A stretch of DNA of 64,000 nt from assembly GCF_050306235.1 (NCBI RefSeq), contig NZ_JBLWFH010000007.1, positions 62,001 to 126,000 on the forward strand, in the 5' to 3' direction. A model generated the notes under the pieces. It had not been told where the DNA came from, searched no databases, and saw only the letters and a list, made by a program, of their open reading frames with translations. A program made the position numbers and the translations under genes. The stretch comes from Glaciecola sp947496235 (GTDB taxonomy: Bacteria > Pseudomonadota > Gammaproteobacteria > Enterobacterales > Alteromonadaceae). Below, piece by piece: positions 8,812-16,926 of this stretch. Each line of letters begins with the position of its first letter. Positions within the stretch are counted from its first letter, which is position 1.

Positions 8812-9752
8812 GAATCTAAAACCGCTTTTTTCTCATTATGGCGTTGGAAGTCTTTAATTTTGGCTTCCTCCTCCTTTGCCGCTTCAGCATCATATTTTGC
8901 TTCGTAGGCTTCACATGTCATGGTAATAGCGTAAGTAAAAATCGCACCAACCAAGACCACTAGCCAAGATAAATAAACCCATAAAAACAAAATAGGGATA
9001 GTTGCTAACGCTCCATATATAACTTCATAGGACGGAAAATTAGCGACATAAAATGCAAATCCTTTCTTAGTCAATTCAAATAGAGTTGCGGCTAAAACAG
9101 CGCCGCATAGGGCATATTTAGCTCTTACTGGACGATTAGGTACTATCATATACAGCAGTATAAATGCACCAACAGCGGCAAAGTAAGGCACCAATTTTAG
9201 AAATCCAGTACCTAATCCAGGCTGGTAATCATCTGCGAAGGCAGCAATGGTGGCCAAATATGAACTGACCAATATGCTCAAACCAATCAAAAGTGGCCCT
9301 AAGGTAATTACCATCCAATAAATAGCGAAAGTATATACAACGGGTCGTTTTGCTGTCGTGCGCCAAAGATGATTAAAGGTTTTATCAATATTTGAAATGA
9401 GCAACAAAGCTACAACTAACAGTGTACCTATACTTACAGCTCCCATTCCAGAAGCATTTGCTACAAATTCAGACATATATTTTTGCACCACATCGCCAGC
9501 AGTAGGTACAAAGTTATTGAAGATAAAATACTCAAATTCACTGCGCATTTCAGCAAATGCAGGAAAGGCTGACATAATCATGAAAAAAACCATGATTACA
9601 GGAACTAGTGACAATAAACTCACATAAGCGAGATGACCAGCAGACACCGTAATACGTTCACTTTTAAGATAGCCAAAGAAAGCTTTGAATATATCCCAAA
9701 GAAGCGGTGTTCTAGCATTAAAATAGGCTTGAATGTCTGCTTTAGTGATCAA
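8808..9752 (-). CDS. yihY: YihY/BrkB-family inner-membrane protein (UPF0761)
   Basis: Predicted integral membrane protein of the YihY (formerly RNase BN) family, function unsettled. About six hydrophobic segments are visible, with the family opening RITVSAGHLAYVSLLSLVPV and the C-terminal WVYLSWLVVLVGAIFTYA, followed by a charged cytoplasmic tail. The only in-frame start that keeps the conserved N-terminus is a TTG at 9750-9752; the nearest ATG at 9763-9765 is out of frame. It ends convergently with the ferredoxin gene, sharing 4 bases. In E. coli yihY neighbours dtd and yiiD, which here lie 3-5 kb away. Confidence 0.86.
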   Translation of the reverse strand: MITKADIQAYFNARTPLLWDIFKAFFGYLKSERITVSAGHLAYVSLLSLVPVIMVFFMIMSAFPAFAEMRSEFEYFIFNNFVPTAGDVVQKYMSEFVANASGMGAVSIGTLLVVALLLISNIDKTFNHLWRTTAKRPVVYTFAIYWMVITLGPLLIGLSILVSSYLATIAAFADDYQPGLGTGFLKLVPYFAAVGAFILLYMIVPNRPVRAKYALCGAVLAATLFELTKKGFAFYVANFPSYEVIYGALATIPILFLWVYLSWLVVLVGAIFTYAITMTCEAYEAKYDAEAAKEEEAKIKDFQRHNEKKAVLDS

Positions 9753-9836
9753 TTTTGTTACTCATGTTTACTTTAGTAACAAGTTTACGCCGATTATCGA
9801 AAACTTCAAATTTATCAATCAGCTATCAACTTTAAT

Positions 9837-10724
9837 TTACACGCTTTTGCGTAACCCTAACATATGGCAAATGGCATAACTGAGTTCAGAGCGATTCAAA
9901 GTATAAAAATGGAAGTGTTTTACACCCTCTTTTGCTAGCACTTTCACCATGTCCATGGCGATATTTGCCCCCAATAGATTACGCGTTGTTTGGTCATCGT
10001 CATCCAAACCTTCATACATTTTGTGTAACCAACCTGGGACATGCACATTTGTAAATCCGGCAAACCTTACTAATGTTTGATAATTGGTTACCGGTAAAAT
10101 GCCCGGGACTATATCCAAATCGATACCCGCAGCGGCGGCTCTATCTCGAAAACGTAAGAAAACACTAGTGTCAAAGAAAAACTGAGTAATAGCCTCAGTA
10201 GCACCAGCTTCGTTTTTACGTTTTAAATTCAATAAGTCGAATTGATCGCTTGGGGCTTCAGGATGTTTTTCAGGATATGCCGCAACAGATATATCAAAAT
10301 CAGCCACTTCTTTTAGCAACTGCACCAGATCTACAGCGTACATATCTGGCTTATCCATACCTGAGGGTAAATCACCTCTCAACGCTACGATTCGACGGAT
10401 ACCAGAATCCCAATAATCTTTCGCAATCTGAACTAATTCTTCTCGGGAAGCATCTACGCATGTTAAATGAGGTGCAGTCGGGACACCGGTTTCTCTATGG
10501 ATGCGTTTTACCACACTGTGAGTTCTGTCTCGTTCACCACTGTTTGCGCCATAGGTAACCGACATGTAACTGGGGTTTAAGGGTGCTAATCTTTCCACGG
10601 ACTTCCATAAGGTGTTCTCCATGGCTTCACTTGAAGGTGGGAAAAACTCGAAAGATACATCGATATCGCGTAATTCAGAAAGTGATTGATTCAAGGCATC
10701 AATGCCTTGTGCGTAAGAAACCAT
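9837..10724 (-). CDS. metF: 5,10-methylenetetrahydrofolate reductase
   Basis: FAD-dependent enzyme producing 5-methyl-tetrahydrofolate for methionine synthesis. It has the family motifs FEFFPPSSEAME, SVTYGANSG, the RGDLP segment, the QFFFD segment and VPGILPV. The 295-residue length fits bacterial MetF. It is transcribed away from metJ, and the region between holds four MetJ-box-like sequences, so it is expected to be repressed by MetJ with S-adenosylmethionine. Confidence 0.96.
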   Translation of the reverse strand: MVSYAQGIDALNQSLSELRDIDVSFEFFPPSSEAMENTLWKSVERLAPLNPSYMSVTYGANSGERDRTHSVVKRIHRETGVPTAPHLTCVDASREELVQIAKDYWDSGIRRIVALRGDLPSGMDKPDMYAVDLVQLLKEVADFDISVAAYPEKHPEAPSDQFDLLNLKRKNEAGATEAITQFFFDTSVFLRFRDRAAAAGIDLDIVPGILPVTNYQTLVRFAGFTNVHVPGWLHKMYEGLDDDDQTTRNLLGANIAMDMVKVLAKEGVKHFHFYTLNRSELSYAICHMLGLRKSV

Positions 10725-10737
10725 GTTTAACCCTTAT

Positions 10738-10797
10738 AGACGTTTAGACGTCTAAATTACGAAAATACCATCTAGACGTCAAGCAGTTTACACGTCT
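10738..10797. promoter_or_regulatory. MetJ operator: two pairs of Met boxes
   Basis: The known MetJ box is AGACGTCT, bound as tandem repeats. Here AGACGTTT (10738-10745) directly abuts a perfect AGACGTCT (10746-10753), and a second pair, AGACGTCA (10774-10781) and ACACGTCT (10790-10797), follows about 20 bases later. They lie just upstream of metF and between it and metJ, so they should control metF and probably metJ itself. Confidence 0.9.
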
Positions 10798-10861
10798 AGA
10801 TTGATCTTTTTTTTATTCCAGTTAGAATTTTCATATAACAACATAAATTACGAATGACATT

Positions 10862-11167
10862 ATGGCAGATTGGAACGGCAAATATATTCACCCTTATGCG
10901 GAACATGGGAAAAAAAGTGAACAGGTAAAAAAGGTCACAGTGTCTATTCCGATAAAAGTGTTGAAAGTGTTAACAGACGAGCGCACTCGACGCCAGGTGA
11001 ATAACTTACGTCATGCAACCAATTCAGAATTGCTTTGTGAAGCTTTTCTTCATGCATTTACCGGTCAACCTTTACCGAATGATGACGACTTGCGCAAAGA
11101 TAACCCTGAAAAAATTTCTGCAGAAGCAAGACGCATTATGGCAGAAATGAAAGAAGGCAAGTCTTAG
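10862..11167 (+). CDS. metJ: Methionine regulon repressor MetJ
   Basis: Ribbon-helix-helix repressor that uses S-adenosylmethionine as corepressor. The N-terminal NGKYIHPYAEHGKKSEQVKKV and the DNA-contacting strand KKVTVSIPIKVLKVLTDERTRRQ are nearly invariant across the family, as are LRHATNSELLCEAFLHAFTGQPLP and the C-terminal part. It has 101 residues against 105 in E. coli. It is divergent from metF with Met boxes between, the classic autoregulated arrangement. Confidence 0.97.
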   Translation: MADWNGKYIHPYAEHGKKSEQVKKVTVSIPIKVLKVLTDERTRRQVNNLRHATNSELLCEAFLHAFTGQPLPNDDDLRKDNPEKISAEARRIMAEMKEGKS

Positions 11168-11198
11168 CACAGCCATCATGCAAATCTAAGTCGAGTTT

Positions 11199-11852
11199 CT
11201 AGTTTTTTAACGACGCAATAAACTCGTCAGATTCTTTTATCGCTGCGCTCATTTGCTGAAGTAGAGTTTTGACATCTCGTTGAATGGTATTCAACTCTCC
11301 CTGCAATGCACCGATGGCGTTAGCGTTCAAATTATGTTTAAGATAAAGTACATTATCGTTTAATGCGGTTAATACAGGTGGCATACTTGCTTCAACCTTA
11401 CGCATAGATTTCAGTAAATTTTGGTACTTTGCCTTGGTTGTGTCTAATTTCCTTTTACTATCACGACGTAAATTAGCATTTGAGATCTCATCCAACTCAG
11501 ATTCCCATTCACGAAATAAAGAGCCAGCTACGGATTCGACTTTATCAATTCTTGTGGAAACCTCTTCTGCGGCTTCTTTACTTGCTTGATATTGGTCATT
11601 GAGCTCATTGTATACATCTTCTAGCTCCCCACCATCAAAATTGATTAAAGCACTGAATTCTTCTAATGCACTGGAAAACTGTTCTTGAGCTTCTTGTTGC
11701 GTTTCTTGAGCATCTTCAACTCTATCCACCAGAATATCGCGTTTTTCTATTCCTATGCTTTCCCACATATCGAAGTATGCGTCTTGAATTGTTGAGGTAC
11801 AACTTGAAACCAAACCTAGACTTAATATGAACATAATTGCAAATAAACGCAT
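11199..11852 (-). CDS. DUF2959-family lipoprotein
   Basis: Predicted lipoprotein of unknown function. I chose the ATG at 11850-11852 because it has AAGGA seven bases upstream and gives a compact signal peptide MRLFAIMFILSLGLVSSC with lipobox VSSC; an upstream TTG at 11879 is less likely. The mature part is almost entirely helical and acidic, with long coiled-coil-like stretches (ETQQEAQEQFSSALEEF, QYQASKEAAEEVSTRIDKVES), matching the DUF2959 family of gammaproteobacteria. There is no obvious operon partner. Confidence 0.8.
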   Translation of the reverse strand: MRLFAIMFILSLGLVSSCTSTIQDAYFDMWESIGIEKRDILVDRVEDAQETQQEAQEQFSSALEEFSALINFDGGELEDVYNELNDQYQASKEAAEEVSTRIDKVESVAGSLFREWESELDEISNANLRRDSKRKLDTTKAKYQNLLKSMRKVEASMPPVLTALNDNVLYLKHNLNANAIGALQGELNTIQRDVKTLLQQMSAAIKESDEFIASLKN

Positions 11853-12034
11853 TGCATAATCCTTGTATTTAACTATCAAATGGCCAAAAGATACTCGAGT
11901 TTGATGATTTAACGTTTGAGTTTTAAGTAAATTTATTGGTAATCTGAGTAAAGTGCTTTATTTATTCAGTAAATATACACCAAAACATAATCAATCTGTA
12001 CCTCGATGAAAGGTTGAGAACAAAAGAGCATTGA

Positions 12035-12955
12035 ATGCCATTTAGATCACTGAAAATTGATGTTTCAAATGAACATAAACTTCACGTAGAACTTGCAGGA
12101 AACCCTGACGGCATACCTTTCTTGTTTGTGCATGGCGGTCCCGGTGCTAGCATATCAAACTGTTATAAATGGCCTTTTGATTTAAATAAACACTTTGTTG
12201 TTGCCTTTGATCAAAGGGGATGTGGTCAATCAAAACCTTTTGCTAGCCTTAATGACAATAACACATGGGCTTTAATCGAAGACATAGAGAAAATTCGTAA
12301 TCACTTACAGATTGAAACTTGGGGGGTATTTGGCGGTTCTTGGGGAGCTACCCTGTCTCTTATTTATGCGATCAAACATCCATCTCATGTGTCTAAACTG
12401 ATATTAAGAGGCGTGTTTTTAGCAAGATCCAAAGATGCTGAGTTTTTTCTTACTCCAGAAGGCGCAGCTGCGCATTTTTTCCCCCTAGACTATCAAAAGT
12501 TTATTTCTGTCATTCAAGGAAAAAAAACAGCAGCTAATATCTTGCATGAGTACTATGGCTTAATGACAAACAGTGAGCTTGAAGTACGCAAAAATGCTTA
12601 CCAACGTTGGTTTGCATGGGAGTTAGCGATTTCTCGCCTGATAAAAGAAAATATAGAGGTTATTCCTGACGCTAAATTTGTTGAAACTCTTGCATTAATG
12701 GAATGCCACTATTTAATCAACAATTGTTTTATTGAAGAAAACTACATTTTAGATAACTGTCATATTATTCAAGACATTCCCTGCGAAATCGTGCATGGTC
12801 GATATGATCTTGTATGCATGGCGAGTGGTGCAATTGAACTTGCCCAGCAACTTCCCAAAGCAAATCTTCACATAATTGAAAACGCTGGACACAGTGCCCT
12901 TGAGACACAAATTCGAAATAAACTCATAGATATAATGAGACAACATAATGAGTAG
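12035..12955 (+). CDS. pip: Proline iminopeptidase-like alpha/beta hydrolase (S33)
   Basis: Predicted cytoplasmic serine peptidase or hydrolase releasing N-terminal proline. It carries the oxyanion motif HGGPGA, DQRGCGQS, the nucleophile elbow GGSWGATLS, an acid in HGRYDLVC and the catalytic histidine in ENAGHSA. These are the hallmarks of proline iminopeptidases, and 306 residues is usual. The stop is 6 bases before dtd, suggesting an operon pip-dtd. Exact substrate preference is inferred from the family. Confidence 0.87.
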   Translation: MPFRSLKIDVSNEHKLHVELAGNPDGIPFLFVHGGPGASISNCYKWPFDLNKHFVVAFDQRGCGQSKPFASLNDNNTWALIEDIEKIRNHLQIETWGVFGGSWGATLSLIYAIKHPSHVSKLILRGVFLARSKDAEFFLTPEGAAAHFFPLDYQKFISVIQGKKTAANILHEYYGLMTNSELEVRKNAYQRWFAWELAISRLIKENIEVIPDAKFVETLALMECHYLINNCFIEENYILDNCHIIQDIPCEIVHGRYDLVCMASGAIELAQQLPKANLHIIENAGHSALETQIRNKLIDIMRQHNE

Positions 12956-12961
12956 CAGTAA

Positions 12962-13399
12962 ATGATAGGATTAATTCAACGAGTATCCCAAGCTCAAGTT
13001 GATGTGGCGGGGCAAACAATTGGTAAAATAGGTGCTGGCATCCTTTTATTGCTAGGCATTGAAAAAACTGACACCCAAACCGATATTGAAAAACTCGCTA
13101 AGAAAATAATGCATTATCGAATTTTTCCAGACCAAGACGGAAAAATGAATCTGAGTTTATTGGACACGCAAAAAGAACTGCTAGTAGTTTCACAATTTAC
13201 TCTAGTGGCCGAGACCAACAAAGGCAATCGTCCTGGATTTTCAAAAGGGGCTTCACCAGAAGAAGGTAAACGTCTGTATGAGGCTTTTTTAGCACATATT
13301 GAGCAACAATATGGGCCTTGTGAGTGCGGAGAGTTTGGCGCAGATATGCAAGTTTCATTAATCAATGACGGCCCAGTGACCTTTTACTTTCAAACCTGA
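12962..13399 (+). CDS. dtd: D-aminoacyl-tRNA deacylase
   Basis: Removes D-amino acids mischarged on tRNA. It has the family SQFTL motif and the C-terminal GPVTFYFQT, whose Gly-Pro enforces chirality. The length of 145 is exactly typical. A copy of the dispersed word GGACACGC lies within the gene at 13162-13169, encoding part of LLDTQKE, a region that is variable in Dtd proteins. It is followed by the YiiD-type gene as in E. coli. Confidence 0.96.
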   Translation: MIGLIQRVSQAQVDVAGQTIGKIGAGILLLLGIEKTDTQTDIEKLAKKIMHYRIFPDQDGKMNLSLLDTQKELLVVSQFTLVAETNKGNRPGFSKGASPEEGKRLYEAFLAHIEQQYGPCECGEFGADMQVSLINDGPVTFYFQT

Positions 13400-13467
13400 G
13401 GACAGGTGCAATTTGTTTACACAAACTATACAATATTCTACTTTGAATCACAGATGGATGTAACAGC

Positions 13468-14370
13468 TTGTTGATTGTGAACACACCGAAAACCGAAACG
13501 GAACTTGCGGAATACTTTGAATTTCGATGGTCTCATTTACGTAAACCTTGGGGCTTTCCTGAAGGGTCAGAAAAAGATGAATATGAAAGCGTTAGCGAGC
13601 ACCGCACAATAAAAAATCAAATGGGTGAAATTGTTGCTTGTGGACGCGTGCATTTAAATACTGCCGAAGAAGCACAGATTCGTCATATTGCTGTGGAGAC
13701 TACCTACCGACGTAAGGGAGTCGGTAAAATGATTCTTCAAGCCCTTGAATCGGTTGCAAGAGAGATGGGAGCTGAACGAGCAGTTACAAATTCTCGAGAA
13801 ACCTCTATAGACTTTTTTCAAGATTGTGGCTTTGAAGTTATCGACGATGCACCCGAAGAATTAGGTAAATTAAAACGCAAACAAATGCGTAAGATTCTAA
13901 ATGACCACAATGCATTAATTTTGCATCCTAAATGGTGCAAAGAGTTACAGGATACTTGGCACGAAAAAATTCCTATTACTGAGCACATGGGAATAAAACT
14001 CTACCAATATACTGAGCGCACTATAGAAACTCGCGCATCATTAAACAAAAACGTTAATTTACACGGCAGTATGTTTGCAGGTAGCATCTATTCTCAAGCC
14101 ACATTAACCGGTTGGGGCATGATATTTTTGCAATTGAAACAAAAAGGACTGGATGGGGAAATAGTGTTAGGAGATGCTAATATTCACTATCACAAACCTA
14201 TAACCATGCGACCTAGAGCAATTTGCAATATAGAAAGTGTGAGGACTAAATTCGCAATTTTAGAAAGAGGCAAAAAATGCCCTGTTTCTTTAAAAGTCGA
14301 TATTTTAGACGGTGATCAGTCGGTCGCTGAATTCTCAGGACAATATTGGGTATTACCTCCCAGCCAATAA
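13468..14370 (+). CDS. GNAT plus YiiD/FabY thioesterase-like fusion protein
   Basis: Two-domain protein like E. coli YiiD. Residues about 1-145 are a GNAT acetyltransferase (IRHIAVETTYRRKGVGKMIL acetyl-CoA loop). Residues about 150-300 are a hotdog YiiD_C domain (NVNLHGSMFAGSIYSQATLTGW...). In relatives the hotdog part has been linked to initiating fatty acid synthesis through malonyl-ACP; that is family knowledge, not visible here. No in-frame ATG fits: the start is TTG at 13468 or 13471, or GTG at 13477. The order dtd-yiiD is conserved. A bidirectional terminator follows. Confidence 0.82.
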   Translation: MLIVNTPKTETELAEYFEFRWSHLRKPWGFPEGSEKDEYESVSEHRTIKNQMGEIVACGRVHLNTAEEAQIRHIAVETTYRRKGVGKMILQALESVAREMGAERAVTNSRETSIDFFQDCGFEVIDDAPEELGKLKRKQMRKILNDHNALILHPKWCKELQDTWHEKIPITEHMGIKLYQYTERTIETRASLNKNVNLHGSMFAGSIYSQATLTGWGMIFLQLKQKGLDGEIVLGDANIHYHKPITMRPRAICNIESVRTKFAILERGKKCPVSLKVDILDGDQSVAEFSGQYWVLPPSQ

Positions 14371-14371
14371 A

Positions 14372-14394
14372 AAAGGCAGCTCTACGCTGCCTTT
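14372..14394. terminator. Bidirectional rho-independent terminator
   Basis: A 9-base perfect stem AAAGGCAGC / GCTGCCTTT with loop TCTAC, with A-rich and T-rich edges on both sides, sits between the convergent YiiD-type gene and rpoH and should serve both. Confidence 0.85.
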
Positions 14395-14412
14395 GATATT
14401 TATTTATGAAGT

Positions 14413-15264
14413 CTAACGCATTGCTGCTTGTAGCTTTTTCATAGCGTTCTTTTCAATCTGTCTCACTCTTTCTGCTGACACTTCATATTCATCAGCCAGA
14501 TCTTGTAAGGTCTTCTTATCGTCAGACAACCATCTAGTTTCAATTATATGCTGACTTCTTTCATCGAGCGTCTTAATTGCTGTGTACAGACGTTTAGTTG
14601 CGGCTGAATCCCAATCATTATCGATCACTGTTGATTCAACATCCGCAGATTTATCTTCAAGATATTGCGCTGGCGAAAAAGTCGTAGATTCGTCGTCATC
14701 ATTCGATAAATCAAACGCTTGATCTTGGCTGCTCATTCGAGCTTCCATTTGCAACACTTCTTTGGTGCTAACACCTAATTCTTCCGCTACAGTCTGCACT
14801 TCGTCATGGGTGAACCAACCTAAACGCTTTTTCGCCTTACGTAGATTAAAAAACAATTTACGTTGCGCTTTAGTTGTTGCAACTTTTACAATACGCCAAT
14901 TTTTAAGAACGTATTCATGAATTTCTGCTTTAATCCAATGCACAGCAAAAGACACTAAGCGAACACCTACAGTAGGATCAAATCGTTTGACGGCTTTCAT
15001 CAAACCAATATTGCCTTCTTGAATTAAATCAGCTTGAGGCAATCCATAACCTGAGTAAGATTTTGCGATATGCACTACAAAACGCAAATGCGACATAACC
15101 AGCTTTCTCGCAGCTTCCAAATCACCTTCGTTTTGTAATCTCTCACCTAAACGCTTTTCTTCCTCGGCGGATAACATGTCAATACCAGATACAGCTTGCA
15201 TGTAGCTTTCGATACTACCGCTCGCAGGTACTGATAGCGCAAATGATTGCATGTTTTGACTCAT
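14413..15264 (-). CDS. rpoH: RNA polymerase sigma-32 (heat-shock sigma factor)
   Basis: Directs RNA polymerase to heat-shock promoters. It shows sigma region 2 (AARKLVMSHLRFVVHIAKSY, ADLIQEGNIGLMKAVKRFDP), the RpoH-specific box QRKLFFNLRKAKKRL and region 4 helix-turn-helix (TLQDLADEYEVSAERVRQIEK). 283 residues is normal. A GGAG Shine-Dalgarno precedes the ATG. The usual neighbours ftsX-ftsE-ftsY are found upstream but are separated by two EAL-HDOD genes. Confidence 0.97.
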   Translation of the reverse strand: MSQNMQSFALSVPASGSIESYMQAVSGIDMLSAEEEKRLGERLQNEGDLEAARKLVMSHLRFVVHIAKSYSGYGLPQADLIQEGNIGLMKAVKRFDPTVGVRLVSFAVHWIKAEIHEYVLKNWRIVKVATTKAQRKLFFNLRKAKKRLGWFTHDEVQTVAEELGVSTKEVLQMEARMSSQDQAFDLSNDDDESTTFSPAQYLEDKSADVESTVIDNDWDSAATKRLYTAIKTLDERSQHIIETRWLSDDKKTLQDLADEYEVSAERVRQIEKNAMKKLQAAMR

Positions 15265-15493
15265 TGTTTCTCCAATTACTTAAGCTTTAAATTAAGACCA
15301 ATTTTTACCCAGAAAGTTCCTTGAACCTTACATTTTAAGCGTATTTTTAACACATCTATTAAATATAAGGATTATTATATAAAATACAACCCAAATTCGC
15401 TATATTTTCCTGTGAACTCTAGTACAGTCACAGCTCATGATTTGCGATCGCCAGTTTGTATCTGTCCATAACGATAAAAGGTGTTAGTACATA

Positions 15494-16732
15494 ATGTTTG
15501 CCTATGTTGCCAGACAAGCCATATATACGGTCGAGAAAGATGTTTTCGCTTACGAACTATTATTTAGAGACGGCAAGCGTAATTGTTTTCCCGACATTTC
15601 GCCCGATACAGCAACTAGTACTATGTTAACCGATAGCCATCTGAGTATTGGTTTGGAAAACATTACCTTTCAAAAAACAGCATTTATCAACTTCCATGAG
15701 GATACACTTTTATACAGGTTTCCTTCGACTTTAGATCCTTTATCGACAGTTATAGAAATCGTTGAATCGGTAAAAGTTACAGAAGCTCTGATTCAAGCAT
15801 TAGAGCACGTTAGAGATTTAGGCTATTCGTTGGCCCTAGACGACTATAATTTTGATCCTAAGTGGGAGCCATTAATCCCATTAGTGAAATATATCAAAAT
15901 AGAATCGTCGGTGGTGAGCAATGCCAATGATTTCGTACTTGGCAAAATCGAAAAACTTCTTACCGCGGAAAAAGTGCTGATAGCAGAAAAAGTTGAAACA
16001 ATTGACGAATTTGTACTGCTGGAAAAAATGGGTTTTACACTTTTTCAGGGTTACTTTTTATCCAAACCTGAAATAGTCGAACACAAGAAAATAGAAGTAG
16101 CCCTTTCCTCAGTAATTGAACTTGTTGGTATTAGTGCTAAAGCCGAATTTGATTTTGATGAGGTGAATGAAATTTTTGAAAAAGATTTGGGCCTGTCATA
16201 TAAATTAATGCGTTTTATTAACAACCCGACGCTCAATAAAAGACAGAAAATTAATTCTTTGGGACACGCACTAAAATTTTTAGGCAGTATCGAGTTAAAA
16301 AAATTCATTGCTCTGCTTGCCATCGCTAATTTAAAAGGTGATAAACCCATGGATTTAATCACCACCAGCCTTACACGAGCGCATTTTTGTAAGCGGCTTT
16401 CAGAATTATTAGCGTTTAAAGAAAATCCTCCCGAAGGATTTATTTTGGGATTATTTTCGTTAGTGGATGCACTTATCGATATTCCAATGCCCAAGGTCAC
16501 CAAATCTTTGCCATTCTCTGAACAAGTAAATACTGCGCTATGTCAAAAATTTCAGTCGGATGAAAGCCCGCTAAGTGATTTGTTAGCCTTGTGTATCGCC
16601 TTTGAACGAGCGCATTGGAAAGCTATCGAGTATCTGTGTAGCAAATTAAGCATTGAAGAAGCTCAAGGCTTCGAAGCCTATTATGACGCAATGAAATGGG
16701 CGGAAGATATGCGAAAAAGTTTGCCTAGCTAA
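15494..16732 (+). CDS. EAL-HDOD domain signalling protein (degenerate EAL), copy 1
   Basis: Predicted c-di-GMP-type signalling adaptor, 412 residues. The N-terminal half is an EAL-like fold (FAYVARQAIYTVEKDVFAYELLFR, LALDDY, YIKIESS, IAEKVET, QGYFLSKP). The EAL triad is changed to ELL, but several acidic positions remain, so catalysis is doubtful. The C-terminal half is an HDOD domain (LSYKLMRFINNP, INSLGHALKFLG), typical of YuxH/CdgJ-type proteins that act in motility and attachment. A second paralogue follows 194 bases later. Binding rather than hydrolysis of c-di-GMP is inference. Confidence 0.87.
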   Translation: MFAYVARQAIYTVEKDVFAYELLFRDGKRNCFPDISPDTATSTMLTDSHLSIGLENITFQKTAFINFHEDTLLYRFPSTLDPLSTVIEIVESVKVTEALIQALEHVRDLGYSLALDDYNFDPKWEPLIPLVKYIKIESSVVSNANDFVLGKIEKLLTAEKVLIAEKVETIDEFVLLEKMGFTLFQGYFLSKPEIVEHKKIEVALSSVIELVGISAKAEFDFDEVNEIFEKDLGLSYKLMRFINNPTLNKRQKINSLGHALKFLGSIELKKFIALLAIANLKGDKPMDLITTSLTRAHFCKRLSELLAFKENPPEGFILGLFSLVDALIDIPMPKVTKSLPFSEQVNTALCQKFQSDESPLSDLLALCIAFERAHWKAIEYLCSKLSIEEAQGFEAYYDAMKWAEDMRKSLPS

Positions 16733-16782
16733 TCTAAACTTTATTAGATTTCACATCATATCTGACATAATTTCTAAAAACT

Positions 16783-16852
16783 GAGTGTCCCATTCTAATT
16801 AACCTATTTTTTTCTAGGACACGCAATTTCTAAAAAAGAAATTTGCGTGTCC
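16783..16852. repeat. Dispersed repeat: one GAGTGTCC and an inverted GGACACGC pair
   Basis: GAGTGTCC at 16783-16790 is followed by GGACACGC at 16817-16824 and GCGTGTCC at 16845-16852. The last two extend to an imperfect inverted repeat, GGACACGCAATTTC against GAAATTTGCGTGTCC, with one bulged base and a short A-rich loop, able to form a hairpin of about 14 pairs. It lies between the two EAL-HDOD genes and may act as a transcript end. Confidence 0.8.
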
Positions 16853-16926
16853 CATTATAAAAATTTAACCATCACGTATTCGCGCCGATAACACTCTAAA
16901 GTATTCGCATTTTTAGGGTAAAAGTA

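Noticed and set aside
10037..10044. GGACATGC inside metF as a member of the dispersed repeat
   Set aside because: One base from the exact word, encodes conserved residues (HVPGW region), lies outside the 13-47 kb cluster and lacks the A/T run; chance is more likely.
15445..15452. GCGATCGC octamer (HIP1-like)
   Set aside because: Only an isolated copy was noticed; no sign of a repeat family.
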